This document shows positions 42,983-52,182 of a stretch of DNA of 64,000 nt, one piece after another (positions within the stretch are counted from its first letter, which is position 1; every line of letters starts with the position of its first letter). Source of the stretch: Paenibacillus agricola. GTDB taxonomy: Bacteria; Bacillota; Bacilli; Paenibacillales; NBRC-103111. The notes below the pieces were generated by a model, which worked only from the letters and a program-made list of their open reading frames with translations, had not been told where the DNA came from and did not search any database. Made by a program: the position numbers and the translations under genes. Where the stretch lies: the NCBI RefSeq assembly GCF_011440305.1, contig NZ_JAAOIW010000006.1:248001-312000 (forward strand), given 5' to 3'.

Positions 42983-44164
42983 ATGAAAATTACTAAAGTC
43001 GAAGTATTTGTCGTCAAAATTCCTTCCATTAAAGTCGCTTCACCAAATACGAAGCGTTATATTACAAATGATTATTTTATAAACGAGGGACGCCGCTCCT
43101 GTATTTATTCCGATAATATGGAGACCATCTTCGTCAAGGTGTCCACCGATGAGGGGATCGAAGGCTGGGGCGAGCTGCTGGCTCCGACCAACCCGGAGGT
43201 TGCGGCCGCTGTGATTAAGGGCCACCTGGCACCGCTGGTCATTGGCGAGAATCCGCTGGAAACCCAGTACCTGTGGGACAAAATGCTCGATACCCTACGC
43301 GAGCGGGGTTATACAGGAGGCTATTTGGTCGATGCGATGGCAGGGCTCGATGTTGCCTTCTGGGATATTAAGGGCAAGGCGTTCAACCTGCCTGTGTATA
43401 TGCTGCTAGGCGGTAAGTACCGGGACAAGCTGCGCTGCTATTGCTCCAGTGTGCCGGGCAAGACGCTGGAGGAGCGTCTGGAGAGCGTTGACCGGATCGT
43501 GGAGGAAGGGTATGACGCTATCAAAATCCATACGTTCGGCAAAGGCAAGAAAGCCGATCTCGATATGCTGACAGCTATCCGTGGACGGTATGCTACGGAT
43601 AAGCTGGATCTGATGCTCGATGGGCATGGTAAATATACCCATTCGGAAGCATTTTCGCTGGGCAGGGCGCTTGGTGATTTGGATTTGTTGTTTTTTGAGA
43701 CGCCGCTCACCTTCGAGGATATTAAGGGACATAAGAAGCTGGCAGACGCGATTGATACGGCTATTGCCGTTGGTGAACCGTTGCGGACGATTTACACGTT
43801 CCGTGATTGGATCACGGAGGGAGCGCTGGAGGTGGCGCAGCCCGACTTGGGCCGCAATGGTATTACCGAAATGATGCGAATCGCCCATTTGGCAGAAGCG
43901 CATCATCTGTCCTTTGCTCCTCATCTGAGTGTGCATCAGGCTGTAGGTGTCGCTGCAACCGTCCACATTTCTGCGGCCATCTCGAATTTCCTTATTTTCG
44001 AATACCAGCCTAATGCGCTGAAGGTATCGGAGCAATACGCGACGGCTTCATTTACCATGGACAAAGGTATTATTCAGGTACCCACAGATCCGGGTCTAGG
44101 CGTGGAAATCGACGAACAAGCGCTACGTAAATTTGTAACTGATTATGCGGAGATTACGGCCTAA
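42983..44164 (+). CDS. Enolase-superfamily acid-sugar dehydratase, second copy
   Basis: A 393-residue relative of the dehydratase at 35.2 kb. Ligands and catalytic residues align: Asp213 and His215 (LMLDGHGKYT), Glu239 (FFETP), Glu265 (VGEPL), His314 (FAPHLSVHQ), and Lys181-x-His183. The two copies share blocks such as GWGE-LAP, MRERGY/LRERGY and HISAAISNFLI(F/L)EYQP, so they are paralogues with probably different acid sugars. AGGATGGAGA lies before the ATG. It sits between the SDR gene and the LplB-like permease gene. Confidence 0.87.
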   Translation: MKITKVEVFVVKIPSIKVASPNTKRYITNDYFINEGRRSCIYSDNMETIFVKVSTDEGIEGWGELLAPTNPEVAAAVIKGHLAPLVIGENPLETQYLWDKMLDTLRERGYTGGYLVDAMAGLDVAFWDIKGKAFNLPVYMLLGGKYRDKLRCYCSSVPGKTLEERLESVDRIVEEGYDAIKIHTFGKGKKADLDMLTAIRGRYATDKLDLMLDGHGKYTHSEAFSLGRALGDLDLLFFETPLTFEDIKGHKKLADAIDTAIAVGEPLRTIYTFRDWITEGALEVAQPDLGRNGITEMMRIAHLAEAHHLSFAPHLSVHQAVGVAATVHISAAISNFLIFEYQPNALKVSEQYATASFTMDKGIIQVPTDPGLGVEIDEQALRKFVTDYAEITA

Positions 44165-44268
44165 CAACTAGAAATATTGAAGTAATCCGTTTAAATATTG
44201 GAGGGTGGCTTCCTCGTTCCCATATATAATAGGTACATCAAGAAAATCATGAAGCATAGGTGATGAGA

Positions 44269-45225
44269 ATGAATTCAACGGCTGCGGCAAGCACTACCGA
44301 TAAATCCATAGCAAGATCCCGATGGAGCAGCAGCTGGAAACGGATCATGCGATTTAAAATTTTATATTTGCTTCTGCTACCAGAGCTGCTTTACTTCGTT
44401 ATATTCAAGTATATCCCCATGTTTGGCATTCTAATTGCTTTCAAAAACTACAATATTGGCTTGGGCTTCTGGGATAGTCCATGGGTGGGCTTGAATAATT
44501 TCCGCAATTTTATAGATGGCGTTTATTTTTGGGATATATTAAATAATACGATTTCGATATCGCTGTATAAGCTGCTTTTCGGATTTATAGCCCCGATTAT
44601 TTTGGCTTTGCTGATCAATGAGGTGACGGTGAGTTGGTTCAAAAAAACCGTGCAAACAGTGACGTATTTGCCACATTTTATTTCTTGGGTTATCACCTAT
44701 GGGCTTATGGTTGCGCTGTTATCACCCGGCGAGGGCTTCGTGAATCTAATTATGAAGCAGTATGGGTTCCAGCCGATCTCCTTTTTGACGGAATCCGCAT
44801 GGATACGACCGTTAATTATTAGCTCTGACATCTGGAAGGAAATTGGATGGGGGGCGATTCTGTATTTGGCTGCGCTTGCTGGAATCGATCCCAGCCTTTA
44901 TGAAGCAGCACGTATGGACGGTGCATCGAAGTGGAGGCAGCTATGGCATGTGACGCTTCCAGGTATCCGCAATGTTATTATTATTTTGTTTATTATCCGG
45001 TTAAGCACCGTTTTGGATGCCGGGTTTGACCAAATCTTCATGATGTCCAACACGTTTAATGCAGACAGATCCGATATTATTGATACATGGGTGTACCGCC
45101 AAGGGATTGAGCAAATGCAAATAAGCTTGGCAACCGCGGTTGGCGTTTTTAAATCGGTCATTGCATTCGTGCTTGTAGTAGGGGCAAATAAAGTTGCCAA
45201 AAAATTTGACGGACAAATATGGTAA
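44269..45225 (+). CDS. LplB-like ABC transporter permease
   Basis: A roughly 318-residue CUT1-type permease of the LplB/YtcP group: six membrane segments, GLNNFRNF after the first, SWFKKTVQTVTYLPHFISW and the EAA loop LYEAARMDGASKWRQLWHVTLPG. Substrates of this group are oligosaccharides, often plant cell-wall derived (rhamnogalacturonan fragments for YtcQP-YteP). Several ATG/GTG codons overlap AGGTGAT; ATG 44269 is chosen. No ATPase gene is present, as usual for this group, which uses MsmX. Confidence 0.87.
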   Translation: MNSTAAASTTDKSIARSRWSSSWKRIMRFKILYLLLLPELLYFVIFKYIPMFGILIAFKNYNIGLGFWDSPWVGLNNFRNFIDGVYFWDILNNTISISLYKLLFGFIAPIILALLINEVTVSWFKKTVQTVTYLPHFISWVITYGLMVALLSPGEGFVNLIMKQYGFQPISFLTESAWIRPLIISSDIWKEIGWGAILYLAALAGIDPSLYEAARMDGASKWRQLWHVTLPGIRNVIIILFIIRLSTVLDAGFDQIFMMSNTFNADRSDIIDTWVYRQGIEQMQISLATAVGVFKSVIAFVLVVGANKVAKKFDGQIW

Positions 45226-45237
45226 GGGGGGCTCATC

Positions 45238-46110
45238 GTGGCTAATATCACTTTTATGCAAAAAATGGCTCGGGGCTCCATCTATGCCGTGCTCTCTCTG
45301 ATTGCTTTGCTGACCTTGTTTCCCTTTCTGTATGTCGTTGTGATTTCGATAACGTCTGAAGCCGAAGTGGTCCGTCGGGGGCTGGTGATCATTCCCGAGG
45401 CTGTAACCTTTAGCGCTTATAAATCCGTGCTTGGTAGCGGGTCTGGTATATTGCCTGCCTACCAAATCACCTTATTTCGAACGATAGTGGGGACTGCCTT
45501 AAATTTGCTGTTTACGGTTGTAGGCGCCTATGTGCTTTCAAAAAGAGCATTGCCAGGCCGGTCGGGCTTGCTGCTATTCGTGATTTTTACGATGCTGTTT
45601 AGCGGGGGACTGATTCCGACTTACATGGTGGTCCGCACCTTGGAGCTAACGAATACCATATGGGCGTTAATTATCCCAGGTTTAATTAGTGTGTTTAATC
45701 TTGTTGTGGTAAAAGCATTTTTCGAGCAGCTTCCGGTTGAGCTGGAGGAGTCAGCCAAGGTGGATGGCGCTGGGGAGCTAAGGGTGCTATTTGGCATTAT
45801 TTTGCCGCTGTCGCTGCCTTCGATCGCGACGATCGGGCTCTTTTATGCAGTGGGGCATTGGAACAGCTACTTTGACGCTGTTATTTACATTAACAAATCC
45901 AGCTTGATGCCCTTGCAGGTCATTCTGCGAAATATTCTGCTCAGCTCACAGAACCAGCAAAATGTGGAGCAGGTTAATGATGCAACGGTTAGCTCGCTTG
46001 CGATCCAGATGGCGTCCGTTATTGTATCTACCGTACCGATACTTTGTGTGTATCCTTTAATTCAGGGGCATTTTGCTAAAGGGGTAATGATTGGGGCGGT
46101 TAAAGGGTAA
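45238..46110 (+). CDS. LplC-like ABC transporter permease
   Basis: A 290-residue partner permease. Membrane segment 1 (YAVLSLIALLTLFPFLYVVVI) precedes the characteristic ISITSEAEVVRRG; the EAA loop is ELEESAKVDGAGELRVLFGIILP; the end reads HFAKGVMIGAVKG, a hallmark of LplC/YtcP-type proteins. With the LplB-like protein it makes the channel for the lipoprotein at 46.4 kb. GTG start six bases after GGGGGG, 12 bases after the LplB stop. Confidence 0.88.
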   Translation: MANITFMQKMARGSIYAVLSLIALLTLFPFLYVVVISITSEAEVVRRGLVIIPEAVTFSAYKSVLGSGSGILPAYQITLFRTIVGTALNLLFTVVGAYVLSKRALPGRSGLLLFVIFTMLFSGGLIPTYMVVRTLELTNTIWALIIPGLISVFNLVVVKAFFEQLPVELEESAKVDGAGELRVLFGIILPLSLPSIATIGLFYAVGHWNSYFDAVIYINKSSLMPLQVILRNILLSSQNQQNVEQVNDATVSSLAIQMASVIVSTVPILCVYPLIQGHFAKGVMIGAVKG

Positions 46111-46113
46111 GGC

Positions 46114-46167
46114 GTTAGAGTGATGAGTGTTAGAGTGATGAGTGTTAGAGTGTTAGAGTGTTAGAGC
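46114..46167 (+). repeat. Tandem repeat of GTTAGAGT units
   Basis: Two 15-base copies of GTTAGAGTGATGAGT (46114-46143) are followed by three 8-base units GTTAGAG(T/C) (46144-46167). It begins three bases after the permease stop. Confidence 0.85.
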
Positions 46168-46189
46168 ATTAGTGGGAGTCCGCTGTACT

Positions 46190-46303
46190 GCCGAAATGTT
46201 CTTCCGATTGCTGTTGTTCCCCGATTTCTTCATTATATAAGGGATGGATCGGTAGAAATCAGGGAACAAAGGCACCGCTTCGCTATCTCCAGAACACTTC
46301 GGC
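46190..46303. repeat. Nested long inverted repeat, structured RNA or interspersed palindrome
   Basis: The outer arms GCCGAAATGTTCT (46190-46202) and AGAACACTTCGGC (46291-46303) match at 12 of 13 positions. The inner arms TTGTTCCCCGATTTCT (46214-46229) and AGAAATCAGGGAACAA (46254-46269) match at 15 of 16. They nest into one two-part hairpin. The palindrome resembles dispersed intergenic repeats seen in this group of bacteria, from memory only. Confidence 0.75.
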
Positions 46304-46442
46304 ACTTCGCTCCATCTGTTCCTCAAACACGCAAGAGCGAAGAGACGGACAAGGTTATGTCCGGCTCTGCCGGTTTATTTATAGCATGAACAACAATGAT
46401 TTATATCATTAACTAATTCGCGTATAAAAGGAGAGGTCAGAA

Positions 46443-48062
46443 TTGAATAAAAAAAACAGGGTCGGCTCCACCATTTCATTATTGCTTGCTTCTTCGATGA
46501 TTTTAGCAGCATGTGGAGGCAATCCAGCGCCTGCGGCGAGTACAGGCACGCCAGCTACGGATAAAGGTGCAGCGTCGGGGTCTAATTTTGAAAAAAAAAT
46601 AACGATCACGGCTTACAATGCAGGTGGCTTCAACCCAGGCAATCAGCCGCCAACTAACCGCGAGGAGGATCCGCTTCGCCTGATGCTGGAGAAGGCTGTA
46701 AATATTGATTTGCAAATGACGGTCCCGCCCGCCGATCAAATTAAGCCCAAGCTCAACACGATGGTGGCCTCAGGGGATATTCCTGATATGATCTTTATGA
46801 CAGATCGGCTGACGGCAGTGCAATATTACGACCAAGGAATCACTGCAGATCTGGATGAAGCTATTAAAGGCTATCCTGAGCTTTATAACCGCTTCGATAA
46901 GGAAGCTTGGGGCTCAATGCTCTATAAAGGCAAAACGATCGGTACACCTGGCTATGAGCTGGTTAATGGTATTAACGGCTGGTGGATCCGTAATGATTGG
47001 TTAACGAAGCTGAATTTGAAAGCGCCCACTACACCAGAGGAGCTATTGGCAGTTATGAAGGCCTTTACACAAAATGATCCTGATGGAAACGGAAAGAACG
47101 ATACGTATGGGTTTGCAACAGGAATACTGAAGGATGGCAGCTTTAGTAATCCGGGTAACAGCGGCTTTGGCTGGGATGCCATTATGATGATGTATGGTGT
47201 GGTTCCGAATATGGTAGATAGTATAGATGGTAAAGTAACATTTACGAATACCGATCCACGGATGAAAGAAGCACTTACTTTTATGAATCAAATAGTAGCT
47301 GCCAATGTTGTTGATCCTGACTGGGTAACAACCAACGATAATACGGCATTAGAGAAGAAGATGCTGACTGGCAAATACGGTATCGTCTATCGCGATTGGA
47401 GGGCTATGGAGCTCGCCGGCCAGCAGAAGATGAAGGATGCTTCCGGTGAAGTCCCGGATTGGACAACGATTGCTCCGATGAAAGGGCCACACGGCGACCA
47501 ATGGTCTTCCTATGAGCAGTTCCAAAGCAATTCTTGGGCGATTTCCAAAAAGGCAGCCAAAGATCCAGAAAAGCTCAAACGCATTATGTCGCTTTTGCAA
47601 TACTGGTATACCGATAAAGAAGCACACCCTTACTTCTCCTATGGACAAAAAGGCGTGATGTGGGACATGGTGGATGGCAAGCCGGCACGTTTGAAGGAAA
47701 ATATGACGAATAAGGAATTGGCGCAGAAATGGCAATGGCAAAATAACTATTATCTACCTCGTGGCGGCAACGATCCTTTATATTTTAACTTCACCTACGA
47801 AAAGACAGATAGCTATCACCAAACCAACCTAAAATATATTAAGCCTAACAAAATTAATCCGCTTGTGCTGGTGGACCAGAATGATACCCAATATAACGAC
47901 CGAATTAAGTACGTCAACGAGAACCTGCTTAAATTCATTCTAGGCAAAGAACCGCTTGCCAACTGGGATAATTTCGTCAATACTCTGGATAGCAAATTTA
48001 ACTATAAGAAATATAAGGAAGACGTGCTGAAACAATTGGCTGACAGCGGCGTCAAGTCCTAA
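46443..48062 (+). CDS. LplA-like extracellular solute-binding lipoprotein
   Basis: A 539-residue lipoprotein. Signal with lipobox LAAC (Cys24), then a polar linker and a family-1 binding domain of the large LplA/YtcQ type: NREEDPLRLMLEKAVNI, IPDMIFMTDRL, GINGWWIRNDWLTKL, DPDGNGKNDTYGFA (a Ca-binding-like loop typical of the family) and GIVYRDWRAM. It delivers an oligosaccharide to the LplB/LplC-like permeases. TTG start, seven bases after AGGAGAGG. Separation from the permease genes by a repeat-rich spacer suggests differential expression. Confidence 0.88.
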   Translation: MNKKNRVGSTISLLLASSMILAACGGNPAPAASTGTPATDKGAASGSNFEKKITITAYNAGGFNPGNQPPTNREEDPLRLMLEKAVNIDLQMTVPPADQIKPKLNTMVASGDIPDMIFMTDRLTAVQYYDQGITADLDEAIKGYPELYNRFDKEAWGSMLYKGKTIGTPGYELVNGINGWWIRNDWLTKLNLKAPTTPEELLAVMKAFTQNDPDGNGKNDTYGFATGILKDGSFSNPGNSGFGWDAIMMMYGVVPNMVDSIDGKVTFTNTDPRMKEALTFMNQIVAANVVDPDWVTTNDNTALEKKMLTGKYGIVYRDWRAMELAGQQKMKDASGEVPDWTTIAPMKGPHGDQWSSYEQFQSNSWAISKKAAKDPEKLKRIMSLLQYWYTDKEAHPYFSYGQKGVMWDMVDGKPARLKENMTNKELAQKWQWQNNYYLPRGGNDPLYFNFTYEKTDSYHQTNLKYIKPNKINPLVLVDQNDTQYNDRIKYVNENLLKFILGKEPLANWDNFVNTLDSKFNYKKYKEDVLKQLADSGVKS

Positions 48063-48130
48063 TGAAGTCGTAGCTAGCGATATAGTAATAATTATCTATG
48101 GATACCATACAGATGGTATCGGCATTAAGC

Positions 48131-48176
48131 GGGCAGCCGCGGGGGAGCTTTTCGTGCCTCCGCGGTTGTCCTTGTC
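48131..48176 (+). terminator. GC-rich hairpin after the binding-protein gene
   Basis: GGGCAGCCGCGG-GGAGC pairs with GC-CTCCGCGGTTGTCC, followed by TTGTCTC. A partial terminator or attenuator between the lipoprotein and sensor-kinase genes. Confidence 0.55.
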
Positions 48177-48303
48177 TCATTAAACTGACTGCTTTTTTAG
48201 TGAAAAAACTGGCGAAAGCACTCGCGTTCTTTTATGATGTGGAAGAGATGCTCCACAGTGGTGGATCATGGTGCTCAGACAAAGGATGGAGGGGAGATGG
48301 GAA

Positions 48304-50085
48304 ATGAGCTTTCGGTTCAGCAGCATGCCCTTCAAATTATTTTTGCTATGCTTCTTGTTTATGTTTGGGACTGTAACCTTCGTCAGCCAGCTTTCCTACC
48401 GTTTTATCCAGAATGAAATCCGTGAGAATAACGATTTTTTTATTAGTCAGATCTCATCCAAGGTGGATCAGTACATAACGCTGAGCTTCTCTTCCTTGCA
48501 GACGATTTTATCGGCGGTTGATTCCTCCTATACGCCGGGCATGCCGAGCTTCGAAACGATGAAGCCGCAGCTACAGCAGCTGTACGAATTAAATTTCAAC
48601 CTTATTTCCAATGTGTATGTCGTCAAAAACGATACGGGTATTGTCGGAGGAAGCCCTTTATCTGCCGCCTTCGACCATCCAAGCGAGGAACGCAGTATTT
48701 TCTTGCAGCAGACCGCTGCTGACAAGCTGGGCATTTTCGTCAGTTCGCCCTATGTCTCGAAGCAATCGGGCTGGACGGTGACACTGACCCGTTACCTCCA
48801 CGGCTCGCAGCCTATGGCAATTGCCGCGCTGGATATGGACTTGAATGCCATGGAGAAAACACTGCTGCAAATCAACCGTGATGACCTCGTCAGTATTGTT
48901 ATTATGGATGGGAACGGGAGAATGATAGCCGGAAGTCTGGGCGATGCCGGCAAAATCAATGTAGACAACCGTACCTTCCAGCTAGGCGAATTATCCTCCG
49001 AGGATTTATTGGCCCATAGCGGCAATGTCATTCCCTTCAAGTCAGGTAAGGGCGGGCAATGGACTGTGCGTAAATATCCGGCCTCGCATTACAATTGGAC
49101 AATTTTAACCTTATATAATGATTCATTAACGAAACGCTCTTTAAGGCATATTGAGCCGTATTATTTTGGCTTGTTAGGTATTGGCCTCTTGCTCAGTGCG
49201 ATAACGGCAGGCTTATTGGCACGGTTTATCCGTAAGCCCTTGGGCAATCTTATGACCAAGATGAAGCTAATTAAGCAAGGGTTTCTGGATATCCCGCTAG
49301 TGATGAACCGCAAGGACGAATTCGGAGAGCTTTCAAGGACCTTTGACCAGATGATCAAACAAATTACGGAGCTGGTGGAAAGCTTGCGCAGCAATAAGGA
49401 GCTAAAGCGGGAGCTGGAAATCCAGGTGCTGCAATCGCAAATCAATCCGCATTTTCTGTACAATACATTGGGGTCGATCAGCAATGTAGTGAGGCTTGGG
49501 ATGGTAGAGCACGTCGATCCGATAATAAAATCGCTCATTAAAATATTGGAATATGGAATCGGCGATGTGGCGGAGAAGGTGACGCTTCGTGATGAATTGC
49601 TGAATGTACGCGACTATATTTTTATCCAAAACATACGGTATAGCAGTGAATTTGAAGTTATTGAGGAGATTGAGACGAAGCTTTACGATTTTCCCGTATT
49701 TCGGATGCTGCTTCAGCCGATTGTGGAGAATAGCATGTTTCATGCGTACAGTGGAGGGCGCACTCCAGGTCGGATTATTATCCGGGCTTCCTATAATGAC
49801 GACCATGTGGAGGTTGAGGTTGAGGACTTCGGTACAGGCATGTCGAATCTACAGCTTGAGTTGCTATTGCTCCCTGGTCATCCAATGAATGCGGATAAAC
49901 GGAGACGGATTGGCCTGATCAATATTCATCAACGGATACAGTTAAACTATGGCGAGGCCTACGGATTGGAAGTCAGGAGTGAAATGGGTAAAGGAACCTG
50001 CGTCAAAGCAAGATTTCCATGGAATGACCCGGGGAAGCAGGAGGTTGATGACGATGAAAAAATACCGCTGCCTGATCGTAGATGA
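48304..50085 (+). CDS. YesM-type sensor histidine kinase
   Basis: A 593-residue membrane kinase. Segment 1 (LFLLCFLFMFGTVTFVSQL) and segment 2 (about 295-320, FGLLGIGLLLSAITAGLLA) flank an extracytoplasmic Cache-like sensor. A HAMP domain (IRKPLGNLMTKMKLI) leads to the His_kinase motif QSQINPHFLYNTLGSI (phosphoacceptor His) and an HATPase_c domain with MLLQPIVENSMFHAY (N box) and VEDFGTGMS (G1). It senses an extracellular sugar or the loaded binding protein and phosphorylates the next gene product. GGAGGGGAG lies before ATG 48304. The 3' end overlaps the regulator gene by 32 bases. Confidence 0.9.
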   Translation: MSFRFSSMPFKLFLLCFLFMFGTVTFVSQLSYRFIQNEIRENNDFFISQISSKVDQYITLSFSSLQTILSAVDSSYTPGMPSFETMKPQLQQLYELNFNLISNVYVVKNDTGIVGGSPLSAAFDHPSEERSIFLQQTAADKLGIFVSSPYVSKQSGWTVTLTRYLHGSQPMAIAALDMDLNAMEKTLLQINRDDLVSIVIMDGNGRMIAGSLGDAGKINVDNRTFQLGELSSEDLLAHSGNVIPFKSGKGGQWTVRKYPASHYNWTILTLYNDSLTKRSLRHIEPYYFGLLGIGLLLSAITAGLLARFIRKPLGNLMTKMKLIKQGFLDIPLVMNRKDEFGELSRTFDQMIKQITELVESLRSNKELKRELEIQVLQSQINPHFLYNTLGSISNVVRLGMVEHVDPIIKSLIKILEYGIGDVAEKVTLRDELLNVRDYIFIQNIRYSSEFEVIEEIETKLYDFPVFRMLLQPIVENSMFHAYSGGRTPGRIIIRASYNDDHVEVEVEDFGTGMSNLQLELLLLPGHPMNADKRRRIGLINIHQRIQLNYGEAYGLEVRSEMGKGTCVKARFPWNDPGKQEVDDDEKIPLPDRR

Positions 50086-51652
50086 CGAGGACCTGATTAT
50101 CCGCAGCTTGGAGCAGTTTTTCGAAAGCCATACAGGGCGTTATGAGCTGGTTGGCAAAGCCTATTCAGGCCAAGAAGCGGCCAGCCTGGCGATGAAGCTT
50201 AAGCCGGATATCATATTGACGGATATTGTGATGCCTGGCATGAACGGTATAGATATGATCGAGCTATTGAAGGATCAGCTGCCGCGTACGGTGTTCATTA
50301 TTTTGACGGCGTACTCTGATTTTGAATATGCCAAACGGGCGATTCGGATGAATGTTAAGGATTATATTTTGAAGGTACCTTTGTCCGAGGCCGATATTTT
50401 CGGGACTTTGGACCGTACTTCGCAAACCATTTACGAGATTGAGGCGAAAGAAAATGAGCTGAGCAAGCTTCATACCTCCCGACTGGAGCATATGTACCGG
50501 TTCCGCAGCCAAATTATGTCGGCGCTGCTTCAAGGAAGCATCCAGCCGCAGCAAATCCCGCGCTATTGCGACGAATTGAAGGTTAATCCGGTTTTACCTG
50601 ATTATTGCTGTTTCGTTATACAGTTTGACGATTATGCGCTTTTCCAAAAACGCTACGGCCAAGCAGACCAAAATATTATCAGGTACGGAATGCTCAATGT
50701 TGCCGAGGAAACCCTTTCGGCTAAAGCCGCAGGCTTTGTATGCGAAATCAAAGACCATCAAATGGTCGGCTTTGTAGCCTGGCCTTCCATGGACAATGCA
50801 GCCGAGGTTCATAGGTGCTGTATTGAGCTGGGCAATGAGCTGATCGTGAACATTCAAAAATATATGAATCAGATTATCCATGTCGGATTCAGCCGTAGCC
50901 ATCATGGGTGGGAAACAGTGGTTGAAGCTTTTGGGCAAGCATCCGAACTGCTGGGGGATGTCTATTATTTGGGGGGAGAGGGCCATACCTACGCCAAGCT
51001 GCCCTTTTCTTCCATCCAACCAGGCGATGTGGGAATGATGAAGGAATGGTTACAGGAAATTACCAACAAGCTGCTACCGGAGACCAAGCTAGAGGAGTTG
51101 AAAGGAAAGCTTAGCCGTATTGCCCATTATGCCGAGGAGCACCGGATTCCCCAAGCGCAGATGAGTGCGTTAATCCGCCAGTTTATGGAGGATGTGAAGC
51201 AGAAGATTGTCGTGTGGAAGCTGGTTGCCGATCCTATGCCCTATGTACTGGATGACACGATAAAGTTCGAGGAGCAGTGGAAGCGCGTGCTGGCATATAT
51301 CGAAGACTGCTTGTCGCAAAGGCATGCACCCGTGCGCACGGAGATATCCAAAGCGAAGCAGTATATTGAAATGCATATCGCCGAAAGGCTAACGCTTGAC
51401 GATGTCGCCGATTATGTCAATCTGGTACCGTCCTATTTCAGCACTCTATTCAAAAAAGTGGAAAATGAGAACTTCGTTGATTATGTGAACCGTCGCAAAA
51501 TCGAAAAGGCGCTTGCTCTCCTCAAGGAAAAGGATTACTCCAATTTGCAGCTGAGCAAGCTGGTAGGCATTCATAATGAGCGTTATTTTTGCACGTTGTT
51601 TAAGCAACTGTACGGCTTGCCGCCCCAGAAGTTCAGGAAGACCTACCTTTGA
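50054..51652 (+). CDS. YesN-type response regulator, AraC output
   Basis: A 532-residue regulator. Receiver domain (1-120): acidic pair Asp10-Asp11, phosphoacceptor Asp57 in ILTDIVMPGMNG, switch Thr in ILTAYSDF and the conserved Lys in YILKVPLSEAD. A ~290-residue linker with the YesN-like region follows, then AraC double helix-turn-helix at the end (LTLDDVADYVNLVPSYFSTL and LQLSKLVGIHNERYFCTLF). AGGAGG nine bases before ATG 50054 marks the start. Paired with the kinase upstream, it probably activates the sugar-import operon. Confidence 0.9.
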   Translation: MKKYRCLIVDDEDLIIRSLEQFFESHTGRYELVGKAYSGQEAASLAMKLKPDIILTDIVMPGMNGIDMIELLKDQLPRTVFIILTAYSDFEYAKRAIRMNVKDYILKVPLSEADIFGTLDRTSQTIYEIEAKENELSKLHTSRLEHMYRFRSQIMSALLQGSIQPQQIPRYCDELKVNPVLPDYCCFVIQFDDYALFQKRYGQADQNIIRYGMLNVAEETLSAKAAGFVCEIKDHQMVGFVAWPSMDNAAEVHRCCIELGNELIVNIQKYMNQIIHVGFSRSHHGWETVVEAFGQASELLGDVYYLGGEGHTYAKLPFSSIQPGDVGMMKEWLQEITNKLLPETKLEELKGKLSRIAHYAEEHRIPQAQMSALIRQFMEDVKQKIVVWKLVADPMPYVLDDTIKFEEQWKRVLAYIEDCLSQRHAPVRTEISKAKQYIEMHIAERLTLDDVADYVNLVPSYFSTLFKKVENENFVDYVNRRKIEKALALLKEKDYSNLQLSKLVGIHNERYFCTLFKQLYGLPPQKFRKTYL

Positions 51653-51798
51653 AGCCCAATCGGCATGAATATAGCAATCTATAAGAAATCAAAGTTAACT
51701 TTTTAAGCTAAAATGTACTTGTCAGTAATATTAGGGGGTAGGAGTGTTTTGTTGAAGTTAACGAATATGAAAGTTAATACAAGAAAGGGAGAATAACA

Positions 51799-52182
51799 AT
51801 GACTAAAATTATCTCGAAAAGCAGGCTTTGGACGGCGCGAATTATGAGCGGACTTGCCATTCTATTTATGCTATTTGATAGTATCTTGAAACTCTTTAAG
51901 CCTGCCGAGGTTGTAGAAGGTACAGTAGTGCTCGGATATGCCGAGCATCATCTTCTTGTGATTGGAATTCTCGGACTTCTTTCGACCCTTCTTTATGCCA
52001 TTCCTCGTACAACTATTCTAGGTGCAATATTGCTGACGGGATACTTTGGTGGAGTGATTGCTACACATCTCCGCTTGGATAACCCACTTTTTAGCCATAT
52101 CCTGTTTCCGGTCTATATTGCGGTTTTGGTTTGGTGGGGCATTTGGTTAAGGGATGAAAGAGTGCGTAACTTCATTTCGTAA
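51799..52182 (+). CDS. DoxX-like (PF13564-type) membrane protein
   Basis: A 127-residue protein with four membrane segments: ARIMSGLAILFMLFDSILKLF with a typical D-x-x-x-K end, HHLLVIGILGLLSTLLYAIP, TTILGAILLTGYFGGVIATHLR and HILFPVYIAVLVWWGIWLRD. The G-(Y/W)-GG-x-(I/V)-ATH and L-x-x-P-L-(F)-(S/H) stretch marks the DoxX-like family. Function unknown; relatives lie beside redox or stress genes. AAGGGAG lies seven bases before ATG. Monogenic, with a terminator 250 bases further on. Confidence 0.85.
   Translation: MTKIISKSRLWTARIMSGLAILFMLFDSILKLFKPAEVVEGTVVLGYAEHHLLVIGILGLLSTLLYAIPRTTILGAILLTGYFGGVIATHLRLDNPLFSHILFPVYIAVLVWWGIWLRDERVRNFIS

Larger units (their letters stand above)
46111..46442. 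other. Operon-internal intergenic region with two repeats
   Basis: 332 bases between the LplC-like permease and the LplA-like lipoprotein, unusually long for this operon type. It carries a short tandem repeat (46114-46167), a large nested inverted repeat (46190-46303), and a CGGACA / TGTCCG hairpin followed by TTTATTTAT (about 46343-46381). Confidence 0.7.

Noticed and set aside
48098-48307. 69-codon frame before the sensor kinase
   Set aside because: Spans a GC-rich hairpin and the kinase ribosome binding site; no domain.
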